A stretch of DNA of 64,000 nt from Micrasema longulum (GCA_022494885.1 JAGVSM010003999.1:1-64000); one strand, 5' to 3'; counted from the stretch's first letter, positions 1 to 12,724 are shown. A program made the numbers and translations. The notes: a model not told the origin generated them from the sequence alone.

Positions 1-1650
1 CGATCGAACCATTTTCAGGACATATTTATAATAATTTACTTAATATTTAGTCTTACAAATTAAAAAGATAAGCCAAAATTACGGTCGAAATTGGCTGAAC
101 ATCGAATTTGACCCATAAACTTTAATGGGTAATATTTTAGCATTAGATACGAACGCTGCGTGAAAGTTTTGTGATCTTAAGAAAAATAATATTCTTTGAA
201 TCGCCGTAAATCAGCGTTGCGAGAAACTCTGTATTGTACTATACATACAAAGCTTACACATTTACGAAACTCCCAAAAGGAGAAATTTATTTATTCCAGA
301 CACTACCTACCAATTTTCGAATTTCAGCGGTCGTTCGCGTTTCTCTTCTATGTCGCTTCTTTCTCTCCACTTTCATCTATCTTGGATTTTGTGAAAAAGA
401 ATTAAGAGACAAATAACTCAATAACCTTAAAATAAACCTATTGACATTGAAAACGTCTTTCAAATGTGGAGAACTTTGTGTAATTTTGAGGGAGTAAATA
501 TTTGTAAACAAACAGCTAAATCAATACCATTTTGCTGACGCAGTTATAATGAAGAAACTTTCAACCAAGATATGTATTATTTAGTTAACATTTACAATTA
601 TTACGTAATACGTCAACTTGGAATCACTCTCATAAGTTATTTACTTTATGTAGGAAATACAAAATACATATGATAAGATTTTTTATGTTACAACTATTTC
701 ATTAATAATTACGCTTGAGCCTCTTTTCCACAAGGGATACGGTCCACACAGTACCGTGTAAAAAAAATATTCAAAAAAAAACAACCCTGTTTGAAAAAAA
801 TTATATTCGGAATTTCAAAAAAAAAATCGTTTCCTTTTTACTGTCCTATTTTTTTTTAAGTTAAGAAATCATGCGATTCAGACATCGTAAAATGCTTTTT
901 AAAAATCACAAAATTAAAAAAGAAAACATTGAAAATATTTTGGTTCATACCATTTTTTACGGAATTACGTATTATAATCTTATTTTTACGAGAATTTTTA
1001 ATAATTGTAAATTTTACATTTCTACGGTATGTTTATAGCAGAATTTAAACGCCATTTGACGGCTAACATAATCATTAATGTTTTCCTAAAAACGTACCGT
1101 AGAATTTTTAAAATGTACAACAAAATCATTATTCTTTAAAAAAAAAAGAATACCAAAATTTAAACGAAATTGTAAAGAGGCGTAATCTGCCAGTCAAAAA
1201 GTAATTATATTTATTTATGTAAAACTGTTGAGCATACTGCTTAACAGAAATATCTTAAAAAGCGGTAGTTTTACCTAGTGCATGTTAATTTATTTTTTTT
1301 AAACGTGATTTAAAAAAAAACGGTGTTTAAAAATGTCTTAATCGTCAATATTTCCTTTCTTTTTATAAGCCTTGAATTTTATATATGTCACGAGTCACAT
1401 CAAAAACTTTGAAAATCGTTACAAAGATTATTCACTATCACTTTTATATAATAATATTATACAGCATGTAAATAAAGGAGTGATTTAGGGCATATAACGA
1501 AAAGTATAATCATATTACTATTAAATATAGTTAAATTAACATGTATTTTCAGAATTTGACCCTGTTATTTTGAAACCATGTAAAACTATGTTCCTGTGTA
1601 CATAATAAATAATATATAACAAAACAAACCATCGCACCGTTTCACGTTGG
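1..1650. other. AT-rich spacer, nothing recognised
   Basis: Low-complexity A/T-rich DNA with many homopolymer A and T runs. Short open frames near 196-416 have no recognisable domain and look like chance. I see no repeat shared with the rest of the window. Confidence 0.6.
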
Positions 1651-1654
1651 GGTA

Positions 1655-1790
1655 AATGGAAAAAATAAAACGCCAAATCACTCCGTTTTTGCATACCGAC
1701 CTACCTTCCTCCACATTAATACATCTTCTCATAAACTCGCGCCGATTTTTCCGACTTCTGACTTGTCATTTTCATAATATATACAACTTT
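1655..1790 (-). mobile_element. LINE-A fragment, C-terminal coding region
   Basis: Read on the reverse strand, this stretch matches the C-terminal part of LINE-A (compare the reverse complement of about 39,200-39,370 and the + strand at 27,660-27,750). The shared text includes the segment around 'acatcttctcat' that encodes the conserved M-R-R-C-M-N-V region. It is heavily mutated and has no open frame on its coding strand. A LINE-B 3' end of opposite orientation follows directly. Confidence 0.55.
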
Positions 1791-2130
1791 GTTCACTTAG
1801 CTCAGCTGTATGAAACAGCAGTTATGATTTTCTTGTTATATTACTTTAAAATATTTTATTATTTTATTTGTTTTTTACATTTATTCTTGAATTGTTTAAA
1901 CTTTCTACTGAATATGTTGTATAAAGTTTAGGTTATTTTTTTATATAAATCCTGTATAATTTTTAGGTTTGATTTTTTTATAAATCTTGGGCAAAAGGAA
2001 ATTTATGTTTTTTTCAAAAATATAAATATGTTAAGCCAAATATGTTATTATTATACATTTTTGTAAAAGGCAGATTTGCCGTTTATGTTACAAAAATAAA
2101 ATAATATAAAAATAAAATATCCGTCTTCAA
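1790..2130 (+). mobile_element. LINE-B 3' untranslated end
   Basis: Matches the 3' end of the LINE at 59,640-60,580 (reverse strand) and the copy at 46,800-47,070. Shared landmarks are the 'tctactgaatatg' block, the 'taaatcttggg' block, and a 12-bp palindrome GGCAGATTTGCC at 2069-2080 followed by 'gtttatgtt' and an AAATA-rich tail. Only the 3' untranslated part remains, as expected of a severely 5'-truncated insertion. Confidence 0.65.
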
Positions 2131-2712
2131 ATGACTGTTGGATTTAATAATATTATTTTGTTGGTCTTAATTGGAATTATTTATATGAAAACTTATTATT
2201 AGGTTCGCACACATAAATAAATGGTTATTAAATATTTTTATGAACTGTGCTAAGTTTTTTACAAAATAACAGACTGGCGTGACGCGATAGAATACACGTG
2301 AGGTGGTAAGGAAAAAGAGGCTTGTGACAATAATTTATACGCAGGTTATATGATTTAGATGTATTGAAATCACATGTGACAGTGAATTCTTCTAGAGAAC
2401 GTTGACCATGAGAAAGCGAGTGTATTTGTAAAAGTAATTTCCAAAAATATTACATTTCTTGACTCTTTAAATCCAAATGTCATCATTCAGTATGTGGTTT
2501 TTAGTGTATTTGACTAAAAATAACAACATTATTTAACGTGTTGATAAAAACTCAGTGTTTATAGTGATGTGTATATTTGTCCGTATTCAGGAAGAATAAA
2601 AATACAGTTTTGTGTGTGCAATAGAACCAGAACTCTGAATTAGCGATTTCGACTCGGTGGCAACCATCAAGTAATCACCATACCACAGAAAGGTAAATAA
2701 ATTTGAGGTTAG
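2131..2712. other. Spacer, nothing recognised
   Basis: A/T-rich DNA between a LINE-B tail and a SINE-2 head. No coding potential or internal repeat seen. Confidence 0.5.
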
Positions 2713-2850
2713 TCAGCCTCGTAGTGTAGTGGTTGGCATATTTGCCTACCATGCTTGAGGTCCTGGGTTCGATTCTAGCAGTGTAGACGTGAAATATTTG
2801 TTTTCAATGTGGTTTAAATCTGCAAAATTTACATTGTCAACTGTTAAAAA
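2713..2850 (+). repeat. SINE-2 copy, tRNA-like head
   Basis: tRNA-derived head with an A-box-like segment (tagtgtagtggttggcat) and a B box (GGTTCGATTC) about 45 bases later. A SINE-2 body motif (gtagacgtgaaatattt) follows. The head is the best preserved of this family here. It is a SINE promoter, not a working tRNA: no acceptor stem closes around it and the family recurs with the same non-tRNA body. Confidence 0.7.
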
Positions 2851-3727
2851 TACGACAATCCTTTCACCGTGACTAGATTAAATTGAATTAGTTAGGAACA
2901 TTGAAATAAGCGGTAAAAAATCAAGCCTCCATTGTTCCAACTTATCAAGCAGTTTAGATTTTTTTTAATTTGGTGTTCTGGTGTAATGCCAAATTCAATA
3001 TTCAGGTGCGGATATGGGATGATCAAATTATTTCAATTAATATTTATTGCAATTTTTCTAAATTTGGTTTTGCCCGAAAAAAACAGGTAGGTCTAAAGTC
3101 GATAAAAGTATCAAATTTATTCAAATGAGGAGTATCCAAGCGAATTCAATCTTGGCTTATTGCTTTAGAAGTAGGAAATATATCTTAAAGTTTAAATGAA
3201 CTAAAATTTCCAAGATATCTTTGTAATCTTCCGTTTTCCGATGGGGTATTTGTTTTTGGTTATTATATAGCCTATTATTCCAATAAATTCATATTCATGA
3301 AACAGACAATTATGCAAATCATAGTAAATAAACGGCGCCAAGGAAGAAATTCCAAAGTTCTTGAATCATTGTTGATCTTTTTTCTATTTTTCTCTTTACA
3401 CCTGCTTTTTCACAAACCCATTTGCATACTTAAAGCTTTGACCGGGAAATTTTACATATTTATTAAAATAATATTAATATTCATGTTCAAAGCAGCTTCG
3501 GTGTGGGCCACTGGTTTTCTCTGGTCATTTTACTGAACATCAAAACACAAAGTTAATTTTTAATTTTCATACTGACCATTTTTTTAAACTCGAAAATATT
3601 AAATATTTTTTTAACACTTTCAATTGTGTTTTTTAAATTTAGACGAATAATATTTTCAAATAGGTCATATAAATAAAAGTGCGAGAATTTTTCCAAGCTC
3701 AAAACAAACGTGAAAAATTAATTTTTG
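2851..3727. other. Spacer, nothing recognised
   Basis: A/T-rich DNA. The open frame at 3297-3536 is leucine/phenylalanine-rich with no domain and is probably chance. Confidence 0.5.
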
Positions 3728-3890
3728 CTCGGGGTCCTGGGATTGAATCCCAGGAGGGTAGACATGAAATATTGATTCATAATTTCGTTTACACTTAAAT
3801 ATTTCATCGTCCCTGAAGTGGCATCTGAAGCGTGAGCCTGATCCCCTGAACAGATGATCAAGATATGATGATTATTATGAAACTATGTGG
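3728..3890 (+). repeat. SINE-2 copy, body with partial head
   Basis: Begins inside the tRNA-like B-box arm (gggtcctgggattgaatcc). It continues through the family body: 'gtagacatgaaatatt', 'gtttacactt', 'gtccctgaagtggcatctga', then 'gatgatcaagat'. The same block order appears at 26.1, 35.3, 40.5, 47.4, 58.4 and 59.0 kb. Confidence 0.7.
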
Positions 3891-4639
3891 TTAATCATTT
3901 CAATGAATACAAATAAATACAGTAAAACTTCAATTATCTTGACTAATAAGTCCCATTTTTTTTTTATTTTCAGCAAATCTAAATCACATTAAAAACTCGC
4001 TTGCAGCGAAGTTACTTGCGCAATTCAAGAATATTTTATAAATCTCGTTTATTTGTTATTGCCTGATAACAATCTAAATATTTGGCGATCCGAATGACTG
4101 GCGTTCGAATAAACGGAATTCTACTGTATTTGTTTATAACCACTTATCCACTTTTCCATGTAAACATTGCATCGTCAGAGCACTAATTGTAGAAGGACAA
4201 AAACTGTGTTTATTTTCTTGTATAATCCCGTTACAAAAAATATTATTATTGTGTGTTGTAGCTTATTTGGTTAAATGGGTGAATGTTGCAAGAAAATAAC
4301 CAAAAGAGGTTTTTTTATGTATATGTATATGAAGGCATTTCAAATGCCAAGACTCATGGCAAGAGGCATGTTCACAGGCATGGATTGTTTCTAGTTGTGT
4401 CATTATAAACTGTGTCTCTGTAAACAACTGATGTATTCATAATGTTTTTAATAAATAATAATGATATCAAAAAATTTCGAAACGGAAATAAAAAAAATAT
4501 TGAGAGCAGATTTTTATGACTCTAATGCTATGAAATTAATAATAAATGGGTTTTTATCCATAAAGTTTCAAAAACGAAAACCTACAAAACGTCTTGCAGT
4601 TGGTGTCAGACAATTATCACATCACACGTAAATAATACA

Positions 4640-5150
4640 ATCCCGAGCATCTTTATTAATCCCGGGTTAACAGAATTTTTTAGGCATAATCTTGGGATCC
4701 CGAGTTTATCCTGGCATACAACCATGTGGTTTAAATTGAAATTTGATTTTTTTAAATTTTTGTTTTGTTTCATAAATTGTTTTTTTTAAATAAGGCAATT
4801 AGTAGTAACAGAACATTGCGTGAAAGGCACTGACAAAAATAAGCAATCTCTGCACAATAAACTAAAAATTACACTTGTTAATTAGAAATATAATAAAATT
4901 TAGAAAATAGAAGTATTCCGCGAGGAAAAGTCATTTTTAAGATAACAATAAAATTAGGCCTGTACGGACCGCTGTACATGTGATGTTTTTAAAAAATATT
5001 ATACCTAAAGTTGGAATTTTTTTTCGTAATAAAGTGCCCATAAAACAAACAAGACCTGTTTGTGGCAATCCGCAAAGTACAATCCCGGAGTTTTCTGGGA
5101 TTGAAATTGGCCGGGATCCCGAGTACCCGGGAATTTTCGATCCCGGGGTT
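4640..5150. repeat. Two clusters of CCCGGG / GGGATCCCG motifs bounding about 450 bp
   Basis: At 4640-4715 and 5085-5150 the otherwise A/T-rich sequence carries dense GATCCCG, CCCGGG and GGGATT motifs, some overlapping and palindromic. Such reiterated short motifs near both ends resemble subterminal repeats of a DNA transposon. The hAT-type assignment is only inference: no transposase is visible and I did not find terminal inverted repeats or a target duplication. Confidence 0.4.
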
Positions 5151-5159
5151 GTATTCTTT

Positions 5160-7490
5160 AATCAAACGTCATACCCGCCGACTGCGTTTCTGACAAATTT
5201 TGCGCACAAGAATGGTGCGGGGTAACATAATAAGTGCCATTTGTCCCATAAGGCACGAAACTTCCTGTTTATAGATAATTTAAAATAAACGTATTATGTA
5301 TGTGGAAAATTTATACGACGTGGCTCGGAAAAAATAATATAGCTTTTACCATCATCGTGTTTTGCTTATATAAAAATAATGAAAAAACGTGAAAACACCC
5401 TATTGATCTGGGTATGTGGTGTATTGTTCATAGCGTCCTTCTAGTACCGACATTGATGTCGGTACGTAATACTTCCGTCGTATTACCGACATTTATTCAG
5501 ATAGGTTAATGAAACCTTTGGGAAATATTTAATACCAAATATACATTCATGCCACAAACTTTTCTGCCGAGGATCCTGAGAACATATGACAAAATATCTA
5601 TTGACGGCGCTTTCGATGTGATCCTGCAGCAAAGGCTAGTGTATAAAAAGCATTTAGTGTTATCACTCTTGTAGCTCAATTACAAATAATTATCGACGTG
5701 CTTAAATACATGCTAAGCATTTAAGCGATCACAATGAAAAATAATGAACATGCTTAAGTTATCACAGTCATAAGTCAACGCGTGTGTAATCTCTAAGTCA
5801 ACGCTCGTGTCGGTTTGTTTTTTGTTTTCCTCCAGTAAATTGGTGGAAATCGGTGTTAACTATAAAAAATTATACAATATATTGCGTTTGAAAAACAGTA
5901 AGGAGTATCTAATACAAAAAAATAAAAAAAATAATAAAAAAATAAAAAAATAAATCCCAGTATGTTTAAAATAACAATTCTTTGAATCGTGTATATTGCA
6001 AGTGACAACATACAGATTTGAAAACTTCTGTGGCACAAAATAGTAGCCAGAAACTAAAACGTACGCAACGATCCATGGGAATCCAGATGTTCGGTGTATG
6101 CCCAGCAAAACAGATACACGAGATGTGCTCTAGCTGAAAATTATGTAACCACTACAACAAATACGAGCTTCGCCCAAAGGCAATATAATGTTAATGCACC
6201 GAGAGGGTATAGTCAGTTGGGTAGTTTCTTAAAAACTACAAACAGTTTAAACACGTTTTATGTCAGTATAACCAAGTGGATTGCTGCACAAGACTACAAA
6301 AAAAAAAATATATACACCAGCCTATACGGTGAATCCAACACAAAATGTATTTCGAATTTCTCCTTGATGGTAAGTGTTTTTTTTCTTTTGTATACTTTTA
6401 TTATTACTATGTTTCAATGCAATTCAGTAAATTCTCAATATATTACTAAAGTAATCATTTTTTTTTAAAATACTGTTTTCTTCTTATTTACCTTATTTTT
6501 AATATATATTAATAAATTGGTATGTTTGTTTGTAAATCTTAATAAATAATTAAATCTAAATTAATGCCTAATAGGCATAATCTAAGATAACAATACCTAA
6601 GAGGATGTGGAGCGCTTTTATGACAGAAACAATCTTAGGAGGAATACCATACGCATCAACAATTTTCCAAAGAGATTGTCGATTTTTTCTCTCTGTTGCA
6701 ATAAATTAAGATTTAAATAATTAGGGACAGCCTGCGTACAAACATTAGGACATGCAAACAACATATTTATTATATGTACTGAGATATAAAAGTAGAATCT
6801 TTTTGGTATAAATATTAAGATCCAGACAAGTTTGCTAAAAAATAAAAAATTGGCTCGGTTTGATTTTGTTCTGTACGTGTCTGTGCATGTGTTGCTTTTA
6901 ATTTGTTTTTGTTCAAAATTAATGAATCAGGTATTTTACATTTGAGTTTTAATCCACTACGACGGTATTTTGTCGCAAGAATATATTTTTTCCTTACAAC
7001 GACCATTAGTAAACCACCCAGTATGGTGTTCGTTCCCACAAGACGGATGCACGCCGCTGACGTAGGCACGTCACTTTATCACCGGAACTATCTACAAGGC
7101 GTCAGCGTCGGCGTTGGGAGTGGATTATTCTAGATAATTGAGGCTTCCACAGAATTAATGCTCCTCTACTAATCATGTATCGGCATTATGGCGAATAAAG
7201 CCCCGCTCTGGTAATGGCGAGAACCGTTTTGACATACTGGGGATTAGGGATGCGCAAAACTCGATTGATGGGAACAAAATACGGCGTTTCTTTTTAAAAA
7301 TTAAATGGCACCTACGTATAATGTACTTGCAAAACCTTTAAAAAGTTCTCATAATATAAAGTCAGCAGCTAACGAAAAACTATTTGACTGGCAAAATAGA
7401 AAGGAAATTATTCATAGCAGCAAAAATAACATAAATTTATAATAATAATAAAATTTTCAGAATATAATTATAAAAACTAAGAAACTGGTA
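5160..7490. other. Spacer with a moderately GC-rich patch
   Basis: Mostly A/T-rich. At about 5760-5815 a 17-bp motif (taagtcaacgcgtgtg and a variant) is repeated twice. At 7000-7260 base composition rises and CpG is common, without a convincing open frame. The open frames at 5860-6108, 6094-6468 and 6815-7133 show no domain. Confidence 0.45.
5444..5465. repeat. Perfect 10-bp inverted repeat
   Basis: GTACCGACAT and its exact reverse complement separated by two bases. A further half-copy (taccgacat) lies about 20 bp downstream. Function unknown. Confidence 0.6.
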
Positions 7491-7499
7491 AATATCACA

Positions 7500-7800
7500 T
7501 TCTACGAAAACCAATAAAAGCATATGAAATGAATTTTAAAAAAATATTCTATTTTCGAAATCCATATGGATATTGTGGAGAAATATTTTCATTCATAAAT
7601 GTAAAAAAGAAATTCAATAAAAAAACGTTGGTAGAAAAACGCGACGTGTTAGACCTTGGCAGTTGTGACGTCAAGATTCGTAATAATGTTTTAAACTAAT
7701 TTAATGGCCAGGAACAAATAAATATGAATCGTGACGTATAAGAGGCGTGGCCAATGAAATGACTGTTTTTGCGGGAAATCAAAATTACAAATTTTAAATA
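7500..7800 (+). repeat. Dispersed repeat R1, copy 1
   Basis: About 300 bp shared in the same orientation with 49,980-50,290 and 60,610-60,880. Shared blocks in order: 'tattgtggagaaatattttc', 'aaaaaagaaatt', 'ccttggcagt' or equivalent, 'tgtgacgt', then 'ggcgtggccaa' and a 'gactgtttt(t/c)gcggga' block. No coding capacity and no recognised ends. It could be a MITE or the untranslated part of a larger element. Confidence 0.65.
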
Positions 7801-7809
7801 ATTTTTTAT

Positions 7810-8390
7810 GGTATCAATATATTTTTTTTTTTACTGTACCTTATCTCATAGATATTTATTACTTTAAACATGTGAAAAAAAGGCATATTTCCCTTTTACA
7901 AAAATTAAATACAACAATTTTTTTGTTAAATATGCAGTTGCATCTAAAATTAGAAACTGTAATAAAAATGATGAATAAAACTAAAAAATGGAAATAAAAA
8001 TTATTGAGTTTTTCTTCTGTTATTAATAATAACAATAAAAATAATTTTAAATTTTAATAATAAAAATACGTATTAAGTTTGATTCCAGTAGAAAGATGTC
8101 GGTCACGACTGAACCCGGTCAATTTTATTATAGTTAAAAACAATTGAAAATTAAAAATAAAAGTGGAACTAAATTAAATTTGTATTTTAAACATTACCAT
8201 TATATTAATAAAATAAATTTTGCACAAGAACTGCATCATTAATACAACAATTGGAGAATATCACGATCATAACATAATCACGAGATCGCCACTCTTACAT
8301 TTAAAGCAGTTTACAATGATAATTCTCATTGTATTAGGGTAGGCTGAAAACTACACGTGCTTGTAGAACAAGAATAAAATTATTATTTTT
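7810..8390. other. AT-rich spacer
   Basis: Very A/T-rich low-complexity DNA. Nothing recognised. Confidence 0.5.
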
Positions 8391-8552
8391 CGCACTACAA
8401 CTGGCCTCGAGGCTCAATTACAGTGGTGAATCATACAGTACAAACAGGCTTAAGAAAAGTCACATTTAATTTTTGTGTCCTCACCGGGAATCAAACCCAG
8501 AACCTTCCGTGTGTGAGCCAAATATATTGACTACTAAACTACGGAGGCCGCC
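8391..8552 (-). repeat. SINE-1 copy (old)
   Basis: Reverse-strand copy of the roughly 160-bp SINE-1. The tRNA-like head is at the right end: 'ggcggcctccg' start, diverged A box, and B-box region 'gggttTgattcccggtgag'. The body ends in the 'gcc..ctggcc' block and an A-rich tail at the left. It is more diverged than the copies at 53.3 and 63.8 kb. Confidence 0.75.
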
Positions 8553-8694
8553 AAGTGATCTTCACAAGCGCGCTAGGTGGCATGTGGAAGTAACATTCCT
8601 CATCTATATGCATGCGCAGATTTGAAGGCGTTGCGTTCCTCCAGGTATTTTAAAAAGCGGAAGTATGGAGACGTGTTCTAGTGCTATGTCAACG

Positions 8695-9330
8695 CGACTA
8701 AGGCAGCGCACTGCTATTTTTAACTGCTGAAAAGGTGGCTCTTCTGATATTCATGGTTGTCTGAATACTTTTAAGAATGACCATGTTGTTGATAAGCCCA
8801 CTGTAAATAGATGGGTAGTAAAATTTCGTAGTTGCGAGCCTAGAAATGCCATAATTGTTGTTAAAATACGCGGTGGACGTCCAATCACTGCCATTGACGA
8901 TAACCATTGCAAACTCGTCGACAATTCAATTCAAAATGACCAGCAAATCACTCAAAAGCGTATCAAAAACCATATTTTAATATGCAAAGGACGTGTCATG
9001 AACCATTGGGATACCGTAAAATCTAAGCATGATAGGTACCACGCCGTTTCACAGACGAGAACAAACACCGCAACTGAAGATACTCTGCAAAACCCGAAAT
9101 TTGAACCGATTTCACACCTACTTAAAAAAGACCTCAAAAGTTATCATCACACATCGGATTATGAGGCTATATGCAGCTATCAAGTCCTGAATTCGAAAAA
9201 AACCGGACGAATTTTTAGTGACGGAATGAAGAAATTTGTACGCATTGCGAGAAATCTGACAATGTCAGTGACTATGTTAAAAAACAAATACATTTATTTA
9301 TTTTATTCTATAAATTTATTGCATCAATAA
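8695..9330 (+). pseudogene. mariner-like transposase relic
   Basis: The forward translation, across frame breaks, reads like the N-terminal helix-turn-helix half of a mariner/Tc1-superfamily transposase. It has V-D-K-P-T-V-N-R-W followed by K-F-R-S-C, then the linker block G-G-R-P-I-T-A-I-D-D. These match the family's usual 'vdekTvrrWykrFr...rsGRP...D' layout. The open frame from 8998 ends with an S-D-G-M-K-K-F block, and in another frame H-C-E-K-S-D-N-V-S-D-Y-V-K-K, like the usual mariner C-terminus. The central catalytic D,D34D region is missing or unrecognisable, so it must be inactive. No terminal inverted repeats were identified. Identification rests on motif reading by eye. Confidence 0.5.
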
Positions 9331-9339
9331 GTATACATA

Positions 9340-11025
9340 TTAATTAACAGAAAATTTGTATAGAACTGGTGAATTAGAAAATGAATACGGAGCGTCCTCT
9401 GGTTGAGATAGTCTCCATAGAACATGGCTTATATGGTTTTGAAGCTTCAGAAATTTACTTTAATATTCTGCCCGGTCTGGCAATTTTTTTTTGTTCGTGT
9501 TGTCTGCAAAGCATGTGTACAATTTTTTTCAGCCTACTTTCGTTTAATTAAATAAATTAAATCTTACAAGTTGGTAGAGTAAAAATTTCCTAACAACAAT
9601 AACTTGTGGAAAAAAGTAGTTAGCTATAAAAACTGAACAAATGTAAAAACCAAAATATTTCCGGCTTACTTACGAGTATTATTCCTTTTTGATTCGCGGA
9701 TTTATCAATTAATTACCATTTAACCTTAACGTTGTTATAAATAATTGATCACGTAACAAAGGGCGCTATTCTCTAATACCATCCACCCTTCAATGAAATA
9801 TTAATTAAACTCTATATTTTGGTTTTACGCAATAACTTCCATCAGCGAACCGGAAAACCATAATCTAACCTTCATTGTATAGTCGTTGTAAAGATAAATT
9901 TTGGTCCAAACGGCTTTTGTTAATGCCAAATTAATGACCGTACCTCGCGAAGCCGTACGCGTCCATTAAAGAACAAAACAAAATGTCTTACTGCAGTAAG
10001 GAGATTTTAAGAAGTTTATTCTTTCCTTCTCAATTTATAGAGACGTCATTTAAATGCTTAAATACTGAGTCTAGCGGCAATTGTTTTAGAATAATTAGGA
10101 CGGAAGGCTTTTGTTGATGGTAAAATTTTTAAAATACGCAAATAATCATTCAACTATAATATGTACTATTACAAAGGCGAACTGTGATTTTCTTTTTAGG
10201 GAAGCTACAAAAATGTTCATAAATGTGTTGAATACGACAAGGCTGCTCGAACAATTTTTTTAAGATAACCTATTATGACTCTTAAGTGGTATGTCAGATT
10301 TACTTGATTCCTTCAATATTAGATAAATAATATATTTTCATGAATGTGAAAAATTTTTGAGTTGTTAAATCTTTCTGATGGGTGTGGTAAGTTAAGCAAA
10401 AGCATGGGTTAAGTTGAGCAATCAAAATATTGAGCTCGCTAGTAATATACAAATTGTATAAATTTTCAATAAAACTGCCATTCAGCATTACCGGATTCAG
10501 CTTCTTCAATTTAAATAGTTCATTATTAGCTTTATTTTAGTTTTACATAAATTTTTATTCGGTAAGATGGACGCTCAAGATATATTATCTCAAATCAACA
10601 TCAAGGTTCCAAATATAATATATTAAAATATTCAAATATTCCAATACTAACACTTTAATTTCTGTGGGAAATTACAGAACAAACACAGGTTTCTTTTCAG
10701 TAATGCTAAAAATGCTGAGGCCTTCCAATGAAGTGTCCAAAGACAGCTCGGTTGATGTATTCCTAGAGCAAAGATTGAAAAGATAAATTATTAACTCAAT
10801 TTTCGAAAGATGAAACTTACCGACGCCGACGGGGCTTGTCTCTTGTCTCTTGTTACTCTAATATAATAAATATATCTTAATTACATTTTTTTCCCTCACA
10901 TTATGTTGTTTAAAATATGTAAATTATGTTTTGATAACACTTTTTAAATATTAATATTTACTTTTTAAATATTTCTTTGCCTACAAGTTATTTGTTTACT
11001 CTTGTTTGCTCTTACCGGTTCTGCG
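9340..11025. other. Spacer, nothing recognised
   Basis: Mixed A/T-rich DNA. The 69-residue open frame at 10,300-10,509 has no recognisable domain. No shared repeats noticed. Confidence 0.5.
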
Positions 11026-11029
11026 CCTT

Positions 11030-11235
11030 CCTCATTTATTGTCTTCTGGCTGACCACCATAAAGCATCTAGCCATCTCGTCGGTGGGCGTCCTTAGAGCC
11101 TCGCATTCCTAAGTCTCCACTCGAGAACACGCTTTGTCCATCTACCATCAGACATACGAGTAATATGGCCTGCCTTTTTCCACTTTAACCGACCAATCCT
11201 TTCCACTACTTCACATACTTTGGTTACTGGTGATC
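11030..11235 (-). mobile_element. LINE-E fragment, C-terminal coding region
   Basis: The reverse-strand translation gives R-I-G-R-L-K-W-K-K-A-G-H-I-T-R-M-S-D-G-R-W, then W-R-L-R-N-A-R, a stop, and G-R-P-P-T-R-W-L-D. This is the C-terminal tail common in insect LINE polyproteins ('kW.WaGHiaRm.DgRW...GRP.tRW.dd'). About 70 codons remain, with one in-frame stop. The reverse transcriptase core is absent, so this is a truncated, inactive copy. Confidence 0.65.
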
Positions 11236-11980
11236 AAATCTTATATCTTTCTATCTCTCAATGTTATTACAGCTGTTATTAGTTGACTTTAAATATAAAC
11301 TTTTATATTACAACTATAAACTGCTAACTTAATGAGATCAAACTCATCGATGACTGAGTTTTAAAACTTGGCACAGATTTGTGTTGAAGTAGTTCACCAA
11401 AAATAACGCAAACAATTTAAAATGTAGATATTTCGCGTTAAAATATTCCAGCATTTGATAACTTTGTTTACAACTAAGCAGTATTGAGTTTCACTGCGCT
11501 TTATAACTCTTCAAAATGTAGGAATTTCAGAAATTAAAGTTTATCTGAAAATAGAGCAGCGTACCAGAAGCGGGAAAAATTCTATGCGTTCACAAAATGG
11601 CTGCGAAAAGTTTTTGAAAGCATTTTGCAACAATGCTCGCAAATAGATACATATGTCTATCTGTGTACAATATACGAGTATTAATAACAATAAGCTAGAA
11701 TTTGTATTTTCCCATTGACTATTTTTGATGGCATTTTACAATAGTAATGGTTTGTTTCAAATTTGGAAACTTAAAATGGCGTTTCGTATCACCGATAGGG
11801 TTATTTTTTATTTACGAGTAATTTGAAGCGAACTGAAAACTATCGTTTAGTGAATTCCCTTGAATAAAACAATTCTGTAACCAATAAAATAAAAATTAAG
11901 AAATTGGGTTTTTAAATGATTTATATTGTTGAAAATATATGAGACTTGTTTTCTTCGCATTTTGAACAGTTTTTTTTAAA
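11236..11980. other. Spacer, nothing recognised
   Basis: A/T-rich DNA with no recognisable feature. Confidence 0.45.
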
Positions 11981-12286
11981 TTGTCTACTCTCTCGAATAG
12001 GAGAATCTTAACCGATTGAGTAAACCTATATAAAATAGTAAATGGCGCGCTGGACAGCCCTGATTTAACGGGACTGGTTAATATTAAAATACCTTCCCGC
12101 CGCACACAAAATAAGTCGGTGTTTGTCGAGGTGTCCAGCGGGCACAACCACTATGTAAATTCACCTATAGCTAGACTCCATCGCCTTGGTAATGAATATG
12201 GCGATGTTAATATATTTCGCTACTCATTGAGCATATTCAAGACCAAAGTACTACAGGCGACCGACGCGACGGAGTCTAGTCAATAA
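11981..12286 (+). pseudogene. LINE-F reverse transcriptase C-terminal remnant
   Basis: Forward frame beginning L-S-T-L-S-N-R-R, one internal TGA, then L-Y-K-I-V-N-G-A-L-D-S-P, I-P-S-R-R-T-Q-N-K-S and N-E-Y-G-D-V-N-I-F, ending in TAA at 12,286. The pattern 'l..RR...dlv.lyKI.nG..dsp.ll..i.f.vP.R.tR...lF...' recurs in LINE-B, LINE-C and LINE-H here and marks the thumb/C-terminal tail of Jockey/CR1-like LINE proteins. The longer open frame on the opposite strand at 11,896-12,147 is its antisense shadow. Clade assignment is approximate. Confidence 0.65.
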
Positions 12287-12289
12287 ATC

Positions 12290-12724
12290 TTCGATCGTAT
12301 TTATGTATGCTTAAAAGTTAGCCCGTGTTATGTTTTATATTTTTAGTTTTTAAAACCCTTTTCAGTTTTCAACATTTTGGATAACTTCACTTTAAAGTTT
12401 AGTTTACCGGTGTAAAAAAAATAAAAAATAATAATAATTATGTTTTATTTGAATCCTACTATGCCTTATATTAAAAACATAATACAATGTTTGTATTATG
12501 TCTTAATAGTGTATTATGTATACTATGTAACTTGATTTTTCAATTAAAAAAATATTTTTAAAAAAAATTTATATTTGAAAAAAATGTTAATTATGTTTAA
12601 TGTGTAACTTTTTCTTACTATATAGTACATATGTATAATATAAAAGCCACATGGGCGTCAAAAGAAAGAAAGAATAGAATAGAATAGAATAGAACAATAT
12701 CAAATTCAGCATGATTTTATATTG
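12290..12724. other. AT-rich spacer with a short hairpin and a microsatellite
   Basis: 12,478-12,500 holds a 10-bp inverted repeat (CATAATACAA / TTGTATTATG, 3-base loop). 12,662-12,693 is a GAAAGA- then (AATAG)n-type microsatellite directly upstream of a SINE-1. Nothing else recognised. Confidence 0.55.
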
